A DNA stretch of 64,000 bases from Devosia sp. Lineage in GTDB: Bacteria > Pseudomonadota > Alphaproteobacteria > Rhizobiales > Devosiaceae. Position 1 is the stretch's first letter; each line of letters begins with the position of its first letter. Location of the stretch: the NCBI RefSeq assembly GCF_024707125.1, contig NZ_JANQAH010000008.1, positions 117,978 to 181,977 of the forward strand, written 5' to 3'. The notes below the pieces were generated by a model. It was not told the origin of the DNA. It saw only the letters and a program-made list of their open reading frames with translations, and searched no databases. Shown here in pieces: positions 22,688-30,720 of this stretch. A program made the translations under genes and the position numbers.

Positions 22688-23708
22688 ACAGCCAGCCCCC
22701 AAGCTCGCGCCGCACCATGGCCTCGATCATGTCCATGCCGGCGGGGCTGTCATTGAGGCAGGGAATATAGGCGAACCGTTCGCCCCCGGCCTCCATGAAG
22801 GCCTCCTTGCCGCCAATGGAGATTTCTTCCAGCGTCTCGATGCAGTCAGCCGAAAAGGCCGGCGCGAGAATGGCCACCTTCTTCACGCCCCTCTTGGGCA
22901 GTTCTTCAAGCGTATCCGCCGTCGCCGGCTCCAGCCACTTGGTCGGCCCGAAGCGCGACTGGAACGTGACCATCAGCTTGTCTTCCGGCCAGCCGAGATA
23001 GTCGCGCACCATCCGCGTCGTTTCGTGGCAGTGATATTCATAGGGGTCGCCCGCATCCACATAGGTCTGCGGCAGGCCGTGATAGCTTGTAAGAACCAGG
23101 TCCGGCTCAAAATCCAGCGCCGCCACCCCGTCGCGGATCGAATTACCCAGCGTCTCGATATATTTCGCGTCCGAATAATAGGCCGGCAGCGTCCGCACGG
23201 CCGGCTGCCAGCGCATCTCTTTCAGCGCATCAAACGCCTTGTCATTCGCAGTTGCCGTCGTCGTAGCAGAATACTGCGGGTAGAGCGGCACGAGGAGAAC
23301 TTTCTTGCAGCCGGCCGCCTGCATCTTCTCGAGCACGCTTTTGGTCGAGGGATTGCCATAGCGCATGGCGAAATCGACCACGATTCCGTCGCCTTCCAAC
23401 CGCTGCGCCAGCGCTTGCGTCTGCTTGCGGGTAATCACCCGCAGCGGGCTTTCGTTGAACTCCTTGTCCCACACCTGCTCATAGGCGTGTCCGGCCTTTT
23501 GCGGCCGAAAGCTCAAAATACCAAAGTTCAGAATCGGCCACCAAAGCCATTTCGGCGACTCGATGACGCGCGGGTCGGACAGGAATTCGCCAAGATACCG
23601 GCGCACATTCCAGTAGTCGGTCCCGTCCGGCGTCCCCAGGTTGAGCAGCAGCACCCCGATTTTCTGCGGAGCGGCAAATTGCGGATTCTTGGAAAGCGAA
23701 GAGGACAT
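22686..23708 (-). CDS. hemH: ferrochelatase
   Basis: A 340-residue ferrochelatase that inserts ferrous iron into protoporphyrin IX, the last step of heme synthesis, at the inner membrane. KIGVLLLNLGTPDG opens the fold. SYHGLPQTYVDAGDPYEYHCHET contains the metal-binding His, and FQSRFGPTKWLEPAT plus FSADCIETLEEI (with the second-site Glu) are family motifs. Length is normal. ATG 23708 is chosen because it begins 15 residues before the first conserved strand. The 116-base gap upstream to the nickel-exporter gene holds a degraded GC-rich repeat and no gene. Confidence 0.96.
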   Translation of the reverse strand: MSSSLSKNPQFAAPQKIGVLLLNLGTPDGTDYWNVRRYLGEFLSDPRVIESPKWLWWPILNFGILSFRPQKAGHAYEQVWDKEFNESPLRVITRKQTQALAQRLEGDGIVVDFAMRYGNPSTKSVLEKMQAAGCKKVLLVPLYPQYSATTTATANDKAFDALKEMRWQPAVRTLPAYYSDAKYIETLGNSIRDGVAALDFEPDLVLTSYHGLPQTYVDAGDPYEYHCHETTRMVRDYLGWPEDKLMVTFQSRFGPTKWLEPATADTLEELPKRGVKKVAILAPAFSADCIETLEEISIGGKEAFMEAGGERFAYIPCLNDSPAGMDMIEAMVRRELGGWL

Positions 23709-23824
23709 GGGGCGCCAGTTTGGAAAACTTCCAGAGTTCCCGGCAACATAGCCCTTTCTCGCCCCGCCGCAAGGCGGCGATGGGTCGCGCTCCCGCTTGC
23801 GCGAGATCAAGGCAAAGAGCGGTT

Positions 23825-25507
23825 CTAGAGGCTTGCCATCAGCAGCAGAACACCGAACAGCAGCACGAAGACTGCCCCAGCCAGCTCCGCCCACCAGACG
23901 ATTCCCTGCGCCAGCGCGCTGTCGCCGCCGCCAAGCCGGCTCACCAGCCCCTTGGCGCCAACGGCCAGCGAGGCCAGCACCGCCACGGTAATCGCCGTTC
24001 CCAGCCCCATCAGCAGCACTGAAACCACGCCCGCCGCCAAGACGCCTTGCGACAGCGCAAAGACCATCACGACCAGCGCACCCGAACAAGGCCGCAACCC
24101 CACCGCCAACACCACGCCCAGCTTTTCCCGCCAGCTCCCCTTGAGGTCGGCCGGCCCTACGGCGTGATGCATATGCTCGGCATGATGCTCATGCGCATGA
24201 TCGTGATCGTGATCGTGATCGTGGTCATGATGATGGTGGTCATGGCTATGCCCATGATCGTGCCCATCATGCTCATGCCAGATATCGCGCTTCGCCGGCT
24301 CTTCATGATGGTGGTGGTGATGGTGCCCCCACCCAAAAATCTTGCGGGCAATCAGCCAAAGTCCCAGCAGCGCCACCAGCGCATAGCTCAACACGCCCAC
24401 CCAATGCGCCGCATCGCCCATGGCCGTGCTGGTCATCTGCAACACGCCAGCCAGCACCAGCACGAACCCGATCGCCACCAGCGATTGCAGCAGCGCCGAG
24501 AGCGCGCTCAGTGCAATGCCCTGTCGCAGCTGCCGTTCATTGGCGAGCACATAGGAGGAGATGACCACCTTGCCATGCCCCGGCCCCGCCGCGTGGAAAA
24601 CGCCATAGAGAAAACTCAACCCGCCCAGCACCCAGAACGCCGTCCAGTCGCTGCGCATGCGGTCGAGAGCATCGGTCATGGCACCATAAAACACCCGCTG
24701 CTGCTCCTGCACCCAACCGAAAAACCCGGTGCGCGGCAGATTGAGCCCAGGTTCCGGCGGCGGGCCACCAAAAGGTGCGGCTGGCCGCGCCTGCGCCACA
24801 TGCTCCGTCGCTTCCAGTGCCGTCACCGGCGCCGGCGCCGCGCCGCAGGAAATAACGATCATCCCCTGCGTCCCGCGCATCGCCGCGGCCAGGTCCGGCG
24901 GCAGTTCCAGCACGTCCGGCCCCAGCGCATAAAGCCGATCCTCGGTCGCCCGATCCATCGGCCGCGGCGGCACCAGCTCCGTGCCACAGCTTGCCGGCGC
25001 ATTCTCCAGCGTCACATGCCCCACATCGGCAAAGCTGATCGCCACATAATATTCGGCGTCGAAAATCCCCAGCTCAAAGCGCGATCCCGGCACAACCGGC
25101 TCTGCCGCGTCGATGGAAAAATCCAGCGTGACCTTGTTATCTTCGTAGCGCATGCGCTGGTCGCCCACGGGCGTAAAATGCACCCCATCACCGGCCACGG
25201 TGTAAAAGCCATAGTCGGCCAGCCCGACCATGTTCTCGTCGGCCAGCTCCTGCATTTCCTCGGACGAGACGACACCATCGCCATTGGTATCGAGCCCCTG
25301 CACCATCCACACGGAAAAGGCCGTATCGAACGTCCAGCTATTGCGCAGCGTCGCGATCCGCCCGGCGTCGTCGAAGACCACGGCCACCTTGGCGTCGATG
25401 AAAATATGCGGATGCGCCATCGCCGGCTGCGCCAGCCCGAACAGCACCAGAACCAGCCCCGCAACCCGCAGAGCCCACGCCCCAAAACGCGAAAAACCCA
25501 CGCCCAA
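23825..25507 (-). CDS. DUF1007-NicO fusion, nickel/cobalt exporter
   Basis: A 560-residue fusion. A signal peptide (ending QPAMAHPHIF) leads into a DUF1007 domain (about 30-215) with HPHIFIDAKVAVVFDDAG and an EF-like DTNGDGVVSSEE. A second part (about 285-560) is a six-helix NicO/RcnA-type transporter with FHAAGPGHGKVVISSYVLA and GLRPCSGALVVMVFAL. Between helices lies a long cytoplasmic His/Asp-rich loop. The family exports Ni or Co. No ATG is available; TTG 25507 or GTG 25501 starts it, six bases after the LysR stop, so the two genes are co-transcribed. Confidence 0.85.
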   Translation of the reverse strand: MGVGFSRFGAWALRVAGLVLVLFGLAQPAMAHPHIFIDAKVAVVFDDAGRIATLRNSWTFDTAFSVWMVQGLDTNGDGVVSSEEMQELADENMVGLADYGFYTVAGDGVHFTPVGDQRMRYEDNKVTLDFSIDAAEPVVPGSRFELGIFDAEYYVAISFADVGHVTLENAPASCGTELVPPRPMDRATEDRLYALGPDVLELPPDLAAAMRGTQGMIVISCGAAPAPVTALEATEHVAQARPAAPFGGPPPEPGLNLPRTGFFGWVQEQQRVFYGAMTDALDRMRSDWTAFWVLGGLSFLYGVFHAAGPGHGKVVISSYVLANERQLRQGIALSALSALLQSLVAIGFVLVLAGVLQMTSTAMGDAAHWVGVLSYALVALLGLWLIARKIFGWGHHHHHHHEEPAKRDIWHEHDGHDHGHSHDHHHHDHDHDHDHDHAHEHHAEHMHHAVGPADLKGSWREKLGVVLAVGLRPCSGALVVMVFALSQGVLAAGVVSVLLMGLGTAITVAVLASLAVGAKGLVSRLGGGDSALAQGIVWWAELAGAVFVLLFGVLLLMASL

Positions 25508-25512
25508 ACCCG

Positions 25513-26421
25513 TCAGTTGATCGGGTGCACCGCGAACCAGTCCACCAGATGGTCGATCAGTGCCCTTACCTTGCCGGCCAGATGCCGCCGATGCGGATAG
25601 ACCGCTTGCAGCGTCTGCCCCGTCGGCAGGAAGCCGGGCAGCACCGGCACGAGTTCGCCACTCGCCACCAGCGGGTCAGCGAGATAGGACGGCAATACGA
25701 CAAAACCGAGACCCATGGCCGCCGCCGTACGCGCCGCCAGCGGCGAATTCACCCGCAGCGGCCCATTCACCGGCACCGAAATCGTCTTGTCGTTCTCGAT
25801 GAAGCGCCAGTTCGATTGGCCCTGCAGGTTGACGTCGATAATGCAGGGCAAATGCCTGAGATCATCGGGATGCTGCGGCGCGCCGATGGTCTTGATCAGC
25901 CCCGGCGAAGCGCCCACCACAACATGCATATCGGCAATTTTGCGCGCGATCAGCGAAGAGTCCGCCAACGTCGAAATCCGCAGCGCCACGTCGATCCCCT
26001 CGTCGACGAGATCGACATAGCGATCCTCGAGCCGCAGATCGAGCGTCACCTTCGGATACTTCTTGAGATATTCAAAAATCGCCGGCGCCAGCGTCGACTC
26101 GCCAAAATTGCGCGGCGCCGAAACCCGCAACATGCCGCGCGGCTCGGCCGTCTGGTCGGTTATCGTCGCATCGAGATCGTCAAGCTGCTGCAACAGCGAG
26201 GAAGCCTCGCGATAATAAGCCTCCCCCGCCTCGGTCAGGCTCAGCTTTCGCGTCGTGCGATTCATCAGCCGCACCCCGAGATAGTCCTCAAGGTCTGTCA
26301 CATATTTGCTGAGCAGCGCCTTGGAGCGGCCATGCAGCCGCGCCGCCGAAGAAAATCCGCCAGCATCAAAGACCTGCACGAATGCGCGAATGCGGGCAAG
26401 ATCCTGCAAATTGGCCTCCAT
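25513..26421 (-). CDS. LysR-family transcription regulator
   Basis: A 302-residue LysR regulator. The N-terminal winged helix (LARIRAFVQVFDAGGFSSAAR...SKALLSKYVTDLEDYLGVRLMNRTTRKLSLTEAGEAYY) belongs to the CrgA/DmlR-like subgroup; the rest is a periplasmic-binding-fold sensor (VSAPRNFGESTLAP...). I start at ATG 26421 (MEANLQDLARIRAF). Unlike most LysR genes it is not divergent but lies directly before, and on the same strand as, the nickel/cobalt exporter, suggesting co-expression. Confidence 0.92.
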   Translation of the reverse strand: MEANLQDLARIRAFVQVFDAGGFSSAARLHGRSKALLSKYVTDLEDYLGVRLMNRTTRKLSLTEAGEAYYREASSLLQQLDDLDATITDQTAEPRGMLRVSAPRNFGESTLAPAIFEYLKKYPKVTLDLRLEDRYVDLVDEGIDVALRISTLADSSLIARKIADMHVVVGASPGLIKTIGAPQHPDDLRHLPCIIDVNLQGQSNWRFIENDKTISVPVNGPLRVNSPLAARTAAAMGLGFVVLPSYLADPLVASGELVPVLPGFLPTGQTLQAVYPHRRHLAGKVRALIDHLVDWFAVHPIN

Positions 26422-26506
26422 TGCCGGGAATCGTCCAAGCGGAATTACACCGTTGAACACCACCAATCGACGCATAACTCATCTGCATAGGGTGAACAAT
26501 AACGGG

Positions 26507-26730
26507 CCTTGGAACCAATCGACATTCAGGTCAGGCTGAGGCGAAAATGATGGCTATCGAGAGTGATGAGCGACTCGGCAAAGGTCCGGTGGACCTTTGC
26601 AGCGAAGAACGCCCGGAGAGCTACGCTCGCAGGGCTGTGGCACAGCGTACGTTTGAGTACGTGAGCACCGGAAGCGCAGAAAGCCGTCATTTGCAGACCA
26701 GCATCACCTGAATGTCGTTTGGTTCTGGGC
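26507..26730. repeat. structured intergenic element, copy 3 (subfamily B, expanded)
   Basis: About 222 bases of imperfect inverted repeat occupying most of the 378-base gap between the divergent LysR and MarR genes. Outer arms GAACCAA-T-CGACATTCAGGT (26512-26531) pair with ACCTGAATGTCG-T-TTGGTTC (26706-26725). The inner arm is AAATGATGGC against GCCGTCATTT. The core is interrupted by about 75 extra bases that include a perfect 10-bp hairpin (26578-26600); it then resumes with CGTAC-GTTTGA-GTACG and GCACCGGAAGCGCAGAA. Confidence 0.8.
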
Positions 26731-26799
26731 GTTGCCTGATTAACGATAGGATAGATGCGTCATCGACGCGCAACCGGAGTTCGGACTATTTTCCCGCTC

Positions 26800-27222
26800 A
26801 TGGCCAAACCTTCACCCAGTTCCTCGCTCTATCAGCTCATTGCGGCTGGGCAATTGGCGCATAAGGCTTTGCTTGTGCCGCTCAAGGAGCGCGGGCTCGA
26901 ACCTGGCGACGATGCCATCCTTTTCGAACTCGGCCGCTCCGGCACCACCGAAGAGGACCTGGCCGCAGAACTCGGCCTCCCCTCCGACATGCTGGCGCCC
27001 CGCCTTGCCCGCCTCATCGAGCGGGATTTGGTCGATCGTCGCGCCGTGGGCCCCGAACTCATTCCCGGCGTCGCCCTCACCGAGCGCGGCATCCGCATCC
27101 GCAATAGCCTCGCCGACCATTGGGCCCAGCTCGAGGAAGCGCTCCTGGGCGAACTCAAGCCCAAGCACCGCAAGCGGTTCGGCAAGATCCTGCGCCGGTT
27201 CACCGATCTCCTGCAATTTTGA
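26800..27222 (+). CDS. MarR-family transcription regulator
   Basis: A 140-residue winged-helix protein. SLYQLIAAGQLAHKALLVPLKERGLEPGDDAILFELG forms the dimer and first helices; DLAAELGLPSDMLAPRLARLIERDLVDRR is the recognition helix and turn. The wing (GVALTERGIRIR) lacks the usual DxR-rich stretch but keeps its spacing. The start at ATG 26800 removes fifteen unrelated residues. A 7-bp hairpin (TTGCTGC-GCTT-GCAGCAA, 27228-27245) follows the stop. Its target is unknown. Confidence 0.82.
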   Translation: MAKPSPSSSLYQLIAAGQLAHKALLVPLKERGLEPGDDAILFELGRSGTTEEDLAAELGLPSDMLAPRLARLIERDLVDRRAVGPELIPGVALTERGIRIRNSLADHWAQLEEALLGELKPKHRKRFGKILRRFTDLLQF

Positions 27223-27368
27223 GTGTTTTGCTGCGCTTGCAGCAACGCGCTGCAGCTTCGCGCATTTCCTGAATCGACGTCTGAAGGCTTCGTTCAGTCT
27301 GGGTTCATCCACAATGCGCTTTAGTGGACCCAGGCAAAAAAGCTAACGACAGGGAAAGGAGAACTCCC

Positions 27369-27833
27369 ATGGCTCTTAATCGCAAGCTGATCACTTCCGC
27401 GCTTGCCACCCTGGCAGTCCTGGCGACAACCGCTGCGGCCTCTGCCGCGCCTGCAATCGCCACCGGCAATGTCAACGTGCGCTCCGGCCCGGGCACTGGC
27501 TACGCTGTGGTCGATGCGCTGCGTCGCGGCGAACGTGTGGATATCCAATACTGCCGCGGCAGCTGGTGCTTCGTGCAGAAGCGCGGTCCCGATGGTTGGG
27601 TTTCGGCCAATTATCTGTCGAGCGGCGGCGGATGGAATGGTGGCTGGGACGACGACTATTACGAACCCGCTCCGCCCCCGCGCCCGCCCCACTGGAACCC
27701 GCGCCCGCCGCGTCCGCCCCACTGGAATCCGGAACCCTGGCCGCCGCGTCCTTACCCGACGCCCTATCCGACCCGCCCGGGCGCCAGCTTCTGCTTCAAC
27801 GGCCCCAACGGCTACTTCTGCGCCGGCAGCTAA
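27369..27833 (+). CDS. secreted SH3-domain protein with Pro/Trp-rich tail
   Basis: A 154-residue exported protein: signal peptide (about 1-27, AAASAAP), one bacterial SH3 domain (about 28-85, NVNVRSGPGTGYAVVDALRRGERVDIQYC...WCFV...GWVSANYL), and a Pro/Trp/Asn repeat tail (RPPHWNPRPPRPPHWNPEPW) ending with a two-Cys SFCFNGPNGYFCAG motif. The tail probably spans the periplasm or touches the wall. It is paralogous to the protein at 21075. A strong terminator follows within 25 bases. Confidence 0.85.
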   Translation: MALNRKLITSALATLAVLATTAAASAAPAIATGNVNVRSGPGTGYAVVDALRRGERVDIQYCRGSWCFVQKRGPDGWVSANYLSSGGGWNGGWDDDYYEPAPPPRPPHWNPRPPRPPHWNPEPWPPRPYPTPYPTRPGASFCFNGPNGYFCAGS

Positions 27834-27856
27834 TTCCGGCCCATACGCAAACGAGA

Positions 27857-27885
27857 CGCACCGGGTCCCCACCCGGTGCGTTTTT
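27857..27885 (+). terminator. intrinsic terminator after the SH3 gene
   Basis: CGCACCGGGT and ACCCGGTGCG form a perfect 10-bp stem with a CCCC loop, followed by five T. Its last bases touch the stop codon of the convergent gene at 27885. Confidence 0.9.
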
Positions 27886-28319
27886 CATTCCACCGTCAGC
27901 CGCTCCACATCGACGCCATAGCGCTCGAGCGGCGCCCGCGCCTTGCGAACGAGAAATTCGTTGAGCCCATAGGCGACGATGGCGCCCACGACCACAGCAA
28001 TGCCGAAGCCGCGCCAGCCGTCCTGGCTGGCAATGGCGATGGCGGAAAACAGCGTCACGCCGCCCACGCCGAGCAGGAACCAGCCGCGCTTCTGGCTTGC
28101 CACGCGAAAATTCCGCGCCCCCGCATGCAGCAGATCGCGCAATTCGCTGTCGCTCATGGCCACGAGTTCGGGATTGCGCCTCTCGCGGCGGATCGTCTCG
28201 ATATAGGCGTCTACGCGCCGCAAGGTCAGCGCCTCGCGCTCTTTGGTCACCTTTCCGCGGGTAAGAAGCGTCCAGCCACCACCGATCAGCATCAGCACCA
28301 AGGCGATTTGTAGCCACAT
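27885..28319 (-). CDS. small membrane protein of unknown function
   Basis: A 144-residue protein with an N-terminal helix (WLQIALVLMLIGGGWTLL), a charged helical middle (VTKEREALTLRRVDAYIETIRRERRNPEL), and two further helices (about 82-120). The arrangement suggests a cytoplasmic helical domain between membrane segments. I start at ATG 28319 because GGGAG lies 8-9 bases upstream; an earlier ATG at 28346 has no such site. No known domain. Confidence 0.65.
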   Translation of the reverse strand: MWLQIALVLMLIGGGWTLLTRGKVTKEREALTLRRVDAYIETIRRERRNPELVAMSDSELRDLLHAGARNFRVASQKRGWFLLGVGGVTLFSAIAIASQDGWRGFGIAVVVGAIVAYGLNEFLVRKARAPLERYGVDVERLTVE

Positions 28320-28382
28320 CGGCAAGTCTCCCGAACCATTCTGCATCACATGCCCATTCGAGGGCACGCCTGCAAGTGCAGC

Positions 28383-29192
28383 CTATTCCTCGCCCACAGG
28401 CGTCGCTGCCACGGCCGGAATCCGCTTCTGCCGCTCCCGCGCCATCACCACCAGCCCCGCCGCCACGATAACAGCTGCGCCGATCAGCGAGATCGGATCG
28501 ATCCACTGCCCGAAAACCACGATGCTGAGCACAATGGCCCAGGGCAGCGAGAAATAGTTGAACGGCTGCAGCACGCTGGCCGGCGCCATGGTCAGCGCAT
28601 AGACCATCAGGCCATGCCCCGCGCAGGTCGTGAGCATGGTCACGACAACAAGCGCAAAATCCGTCCAGGGCATGGGCTGCCAGAAGAAGATGCCAACCCC
28701 GCTCGACATCACCAGCCCCACCAGCGCGCCATAAGCCAGGCTGGTCGCCGCACTATCGCTGGCCGAAACCTGCCGCGTCAGGACAATGTAAAGCGCATAG
28801 GAGGCAGCCGAAGCAATCGCAAAGGCCACGCCCCATTCCAGCGGCACGCCACCCGGCCGAAGAATAATAAGCGCCCCCAACAGCCCCGCCCCCACCGCCG
28901 CAAAACGGAAAATGCCGACCTTCTCGCCCAGAATGGGAATCGCAAAAACCGTCACCATCAGCGGATAGACAATGACGATGGCCTGCAACTCTCCCAGCGC
29001 CACCGTCTGCAGCGCAATGGCGAAGCACCAGATGTCGATCATCAGCAACACGCCGCGCAGGATCTGCCGCTTCGGCATTTTCGAGCGCAGCGCCTCGCGC
29101 AGCGGCCCCTGCCGCATCACGATAACAAGCGCGAAGACCGCAAAGCCCCAATAGCGCATCATCGTGATCTGGAACGGCGAATGCTCCTGCAC
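28383..29192 (-). CDS. DMT-family (EamA) transporter, N-terminus disturbed
   Basis: An EamA-type inner-membrane transporter with two five-helix repeats. The annotated part starts at GTG 29192 and has 269 residues, but the same frame continues upstream as GRAIALTLTTIAVFGVQDAV, clearly the first transmembrane helix of the family, with no ATG, GTG or TTG to start it. A good ATG at 29299 lies one base out of frame, separated by a run of five C on the coding strand. A sixth C would restore MSSPLEPRADNLG and the whole helix. Either a real frameshift, a sequencing error or an unusual start is present. Substrate unknown. Confidence 0.75.
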   Translation of the reverse strand: MQEHSPFQITMMRYWGFAVFALVIVMRQGPLREALRSKMPKRQILRGVLLMIDIWCFAIALQTVALGELQAIVIVYPLMVTVFAIPILGEKVGIFRFAAVGAGLLGALIILRPGGVPLEWGVAFAIASAASYALYIVLTRQVSASDSAATSLAYGALVGLVMSSGVGIFFWQPMPWTDFALVVVTMLTTCAGHGLMVYALTMAPASVLQPFNYFSLPWAIVLSIVVFGQWIDPISLIGAAVIVAAGLVVMARERQKRIPAVAATPVGEE

Positions 29193-29421
29193 CAGGAGCT
29201 TGGCGACCGCATCCTGAACGCCGAATACCGCGATAGTGGTGAGGGTGAGCGCGATCGCGCGGCCCAGATTATCCGCGCGTGGTTCAAGGGGGAGGACATG
29301 GTCACCGGAGGGAAGAGTGTGGCGCCTCGCAAATATCGGCCTCGCGGGGCGCCGGAACGCTAGCGCAGGAGAGAAGCCAAGTCGACCTTCGGCTCCAGAT
29401 GAGCCGAAAGTGCCTTCGGCC

Positions 29422-29730
29422 TCAGCTCTTGGCCGTTGCGGACTTGATGATGCCGGCGATTGCCGTCAGCACGCCACCGCCGACCAGACCGGTCGCGCCC
29501 TGTCCTGCCAGTGCACCAAAATCCAGGCCTCCCGTGCCGGCGGCTGCACCCACCAGCGAGTCGAGACCCGGAATCATGCCGGCCAGCCATGTGCCGGCAA
29601 GGCCCCCGATTGCACCAACAATAGAATTGCCGGTGGTCCCGAGGTTGAGGTTCTTCGCCAATTGTCCGATGACATTGCCGCCAGCACCGCCAGCGATCAA
29701 TTGCACCAATAAAGGCACTATGACTTCCAT
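29422..29730 (-). CDS. glycine-rich membrane protein of unknown function
   Basis: A 102-residue, strongly hydrophobic Gly/Ala-rich protein. GGAGGNVIGQLAKNLNLGTTGNSIVGAIGGLAG is a pattern found in short Hyphomicrobiales proteins of unknown function. It may form glycine-zipper helices in the membrane. ATG 29730 is preceded by GAGGGGG at 8 bases, better than the upstream alternative. No partner gene is evident. Confidence 0.7.
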   Translation of the reverse strand: MEVIVPLLVQLIAGGAGGNVIGQLAKNLNLGTTGNSIVGAIGGLAGTWLAGMIPGLDSLVGAAAGTGGLDFGALAGQGATGLVGGGVLTAIAGIIKSATAKS

Positions 29731-29934
29731 GGTAGTCCCCCTCTTTTTCACGGAAGCTCCAACCTCCGTGTATGAGGACGTTAACTCTCCTCGCGGTGCA
29801 GGGAAAGCACAAAGCTACTGCCGGGTTCTGTCATTCAGTTTGAGATAATTGAGCCCGAAGAAGCCTTTGCGCCTCGCTCACCATCGCCACGCCCCGATTG
29901 AAGGAAGCGGCCAATCCGGCCTATTGTCCGCCCG

Positions 29935-30720
29935 ATGTCCGAAACGCCCCGAATCTTTCCGAACCGCCCCGGCACAGCCCTCGTCACCGGCGCCAGCACC
30001 CGCATCGGCGCCGCCATCGCACGCGCTCTCTCTGGGGCAGGCCATGCCGTCATCATCCACTACCGCTCCGACGAAACCGGCGCGCGTGATCTCGCCACCG
30101 AAATCACCGCCCAAGGCGGCCGCGCCGCCACCGTCAAAGCCGATCTTGCCAGCCGCACCGACCGGGCCGGCCTTGTCGCCAAGGCCCAAAAGCCCTTCGG
30201 CCCGCTGACCATCCTCGTCAACAATGCCTCGGTCTTTCACCCAGACAGTATCAGTGATGTGAACGAGGCTCTCTGGGACGAGCACTTTGCCATCCACGCC
30301 GAAGCCCCCATATTTCTCTCGCGCGACTTTGCCGCGCAGCTTCCCGACGGCGTGGAGGGAAACATCATCAACATGATCGACGAGCGGGTTCTCAAACCCA
30401 GCCCGGCCTATTTCAGCTACACCCTCTCAAAATCCGTGCTCTGGACCGCCACCCAGACCATGGCCCAGTCCCTCGCGCCCGCCATTCGCGTCAACGCCAT
30501 CGGCCCCGGCCCCGTCCTGCCACACAATGGCCAGAGCGAAGAGGATTTTGAGAACAGCGTCAAAACCCTGCCCCTCAAGCGCCATGCCGATCCCGAAGCC
30601 ATCGCGCAGGGCGTTCTCGCCATTCTCTCCATGCCCGCCTTTACCGGCCAGATGCTCGCCCTCGATGGCGGCAAGCACCTCGATTACCCGAGCCGCCGCG
30701 GCCCCACGCCCCGAAAATGA
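29935..30720 (+). CDS. SDR-family oxidoreductase, FolM/pteridine-reductase-like
   Basis: A 261-residue short-chain dehydrogenase/reductase. The nucleotide motif is [13 protein letters not shown]; the Arg-Ile-Gly variant is characteristic of pteridine reductases and FolM-like dihydromonapterin reductases, which prefer NADPH. NNAS and YTLSK complete the Rossmann and catalytic Tyr/Lys motifs, and the C-terminus reads [12 protein letters not shown]. The stop overlaps the uvrC ATG (ATGA). Co-transcription of an SDR with uvrC is conserved in several alphaproteobacteria without a known functional link. Confidence 0.85.
   Translation: MSETPRIFPNRPGTALVTGASTRIGAAIARALSGAGHAVIIHYRSDETGARDLATEITAQGGRAATVKADLASRTDRAGLVAKAQKPFGPLTILVNNASVFHPDSISDVNEALWDEHFAIHAEAPIFLSRDFAAQLPDGVEGNIINMIDERVLKPSPAYFSYTLSKSVLWTATQTMAQSLAPAIRVNAIGPGPVLPHNGQSEEDFENSVKTLPLKRHADPEAIAQGVLAILSMPAFTGQMLALDGGKHLDYPSRRGPTPRK

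Noticed and set aside
24180..24330. Short tandem-like ATG/GTG/CAT repeats that look like a microsatellite
   Set aside because: They are His and Asp codons of the exporter's metal-binding loop and stay in frame.
24047..25600. A 517-codon open frame on the plus strand opposite the nickel/cobalt exporter
   Set aside because: It is antisense to a gene with clear domains, has a composition (His/Arg/Pro-rich) typical of GC-rich shadow frames, and shows no motif.
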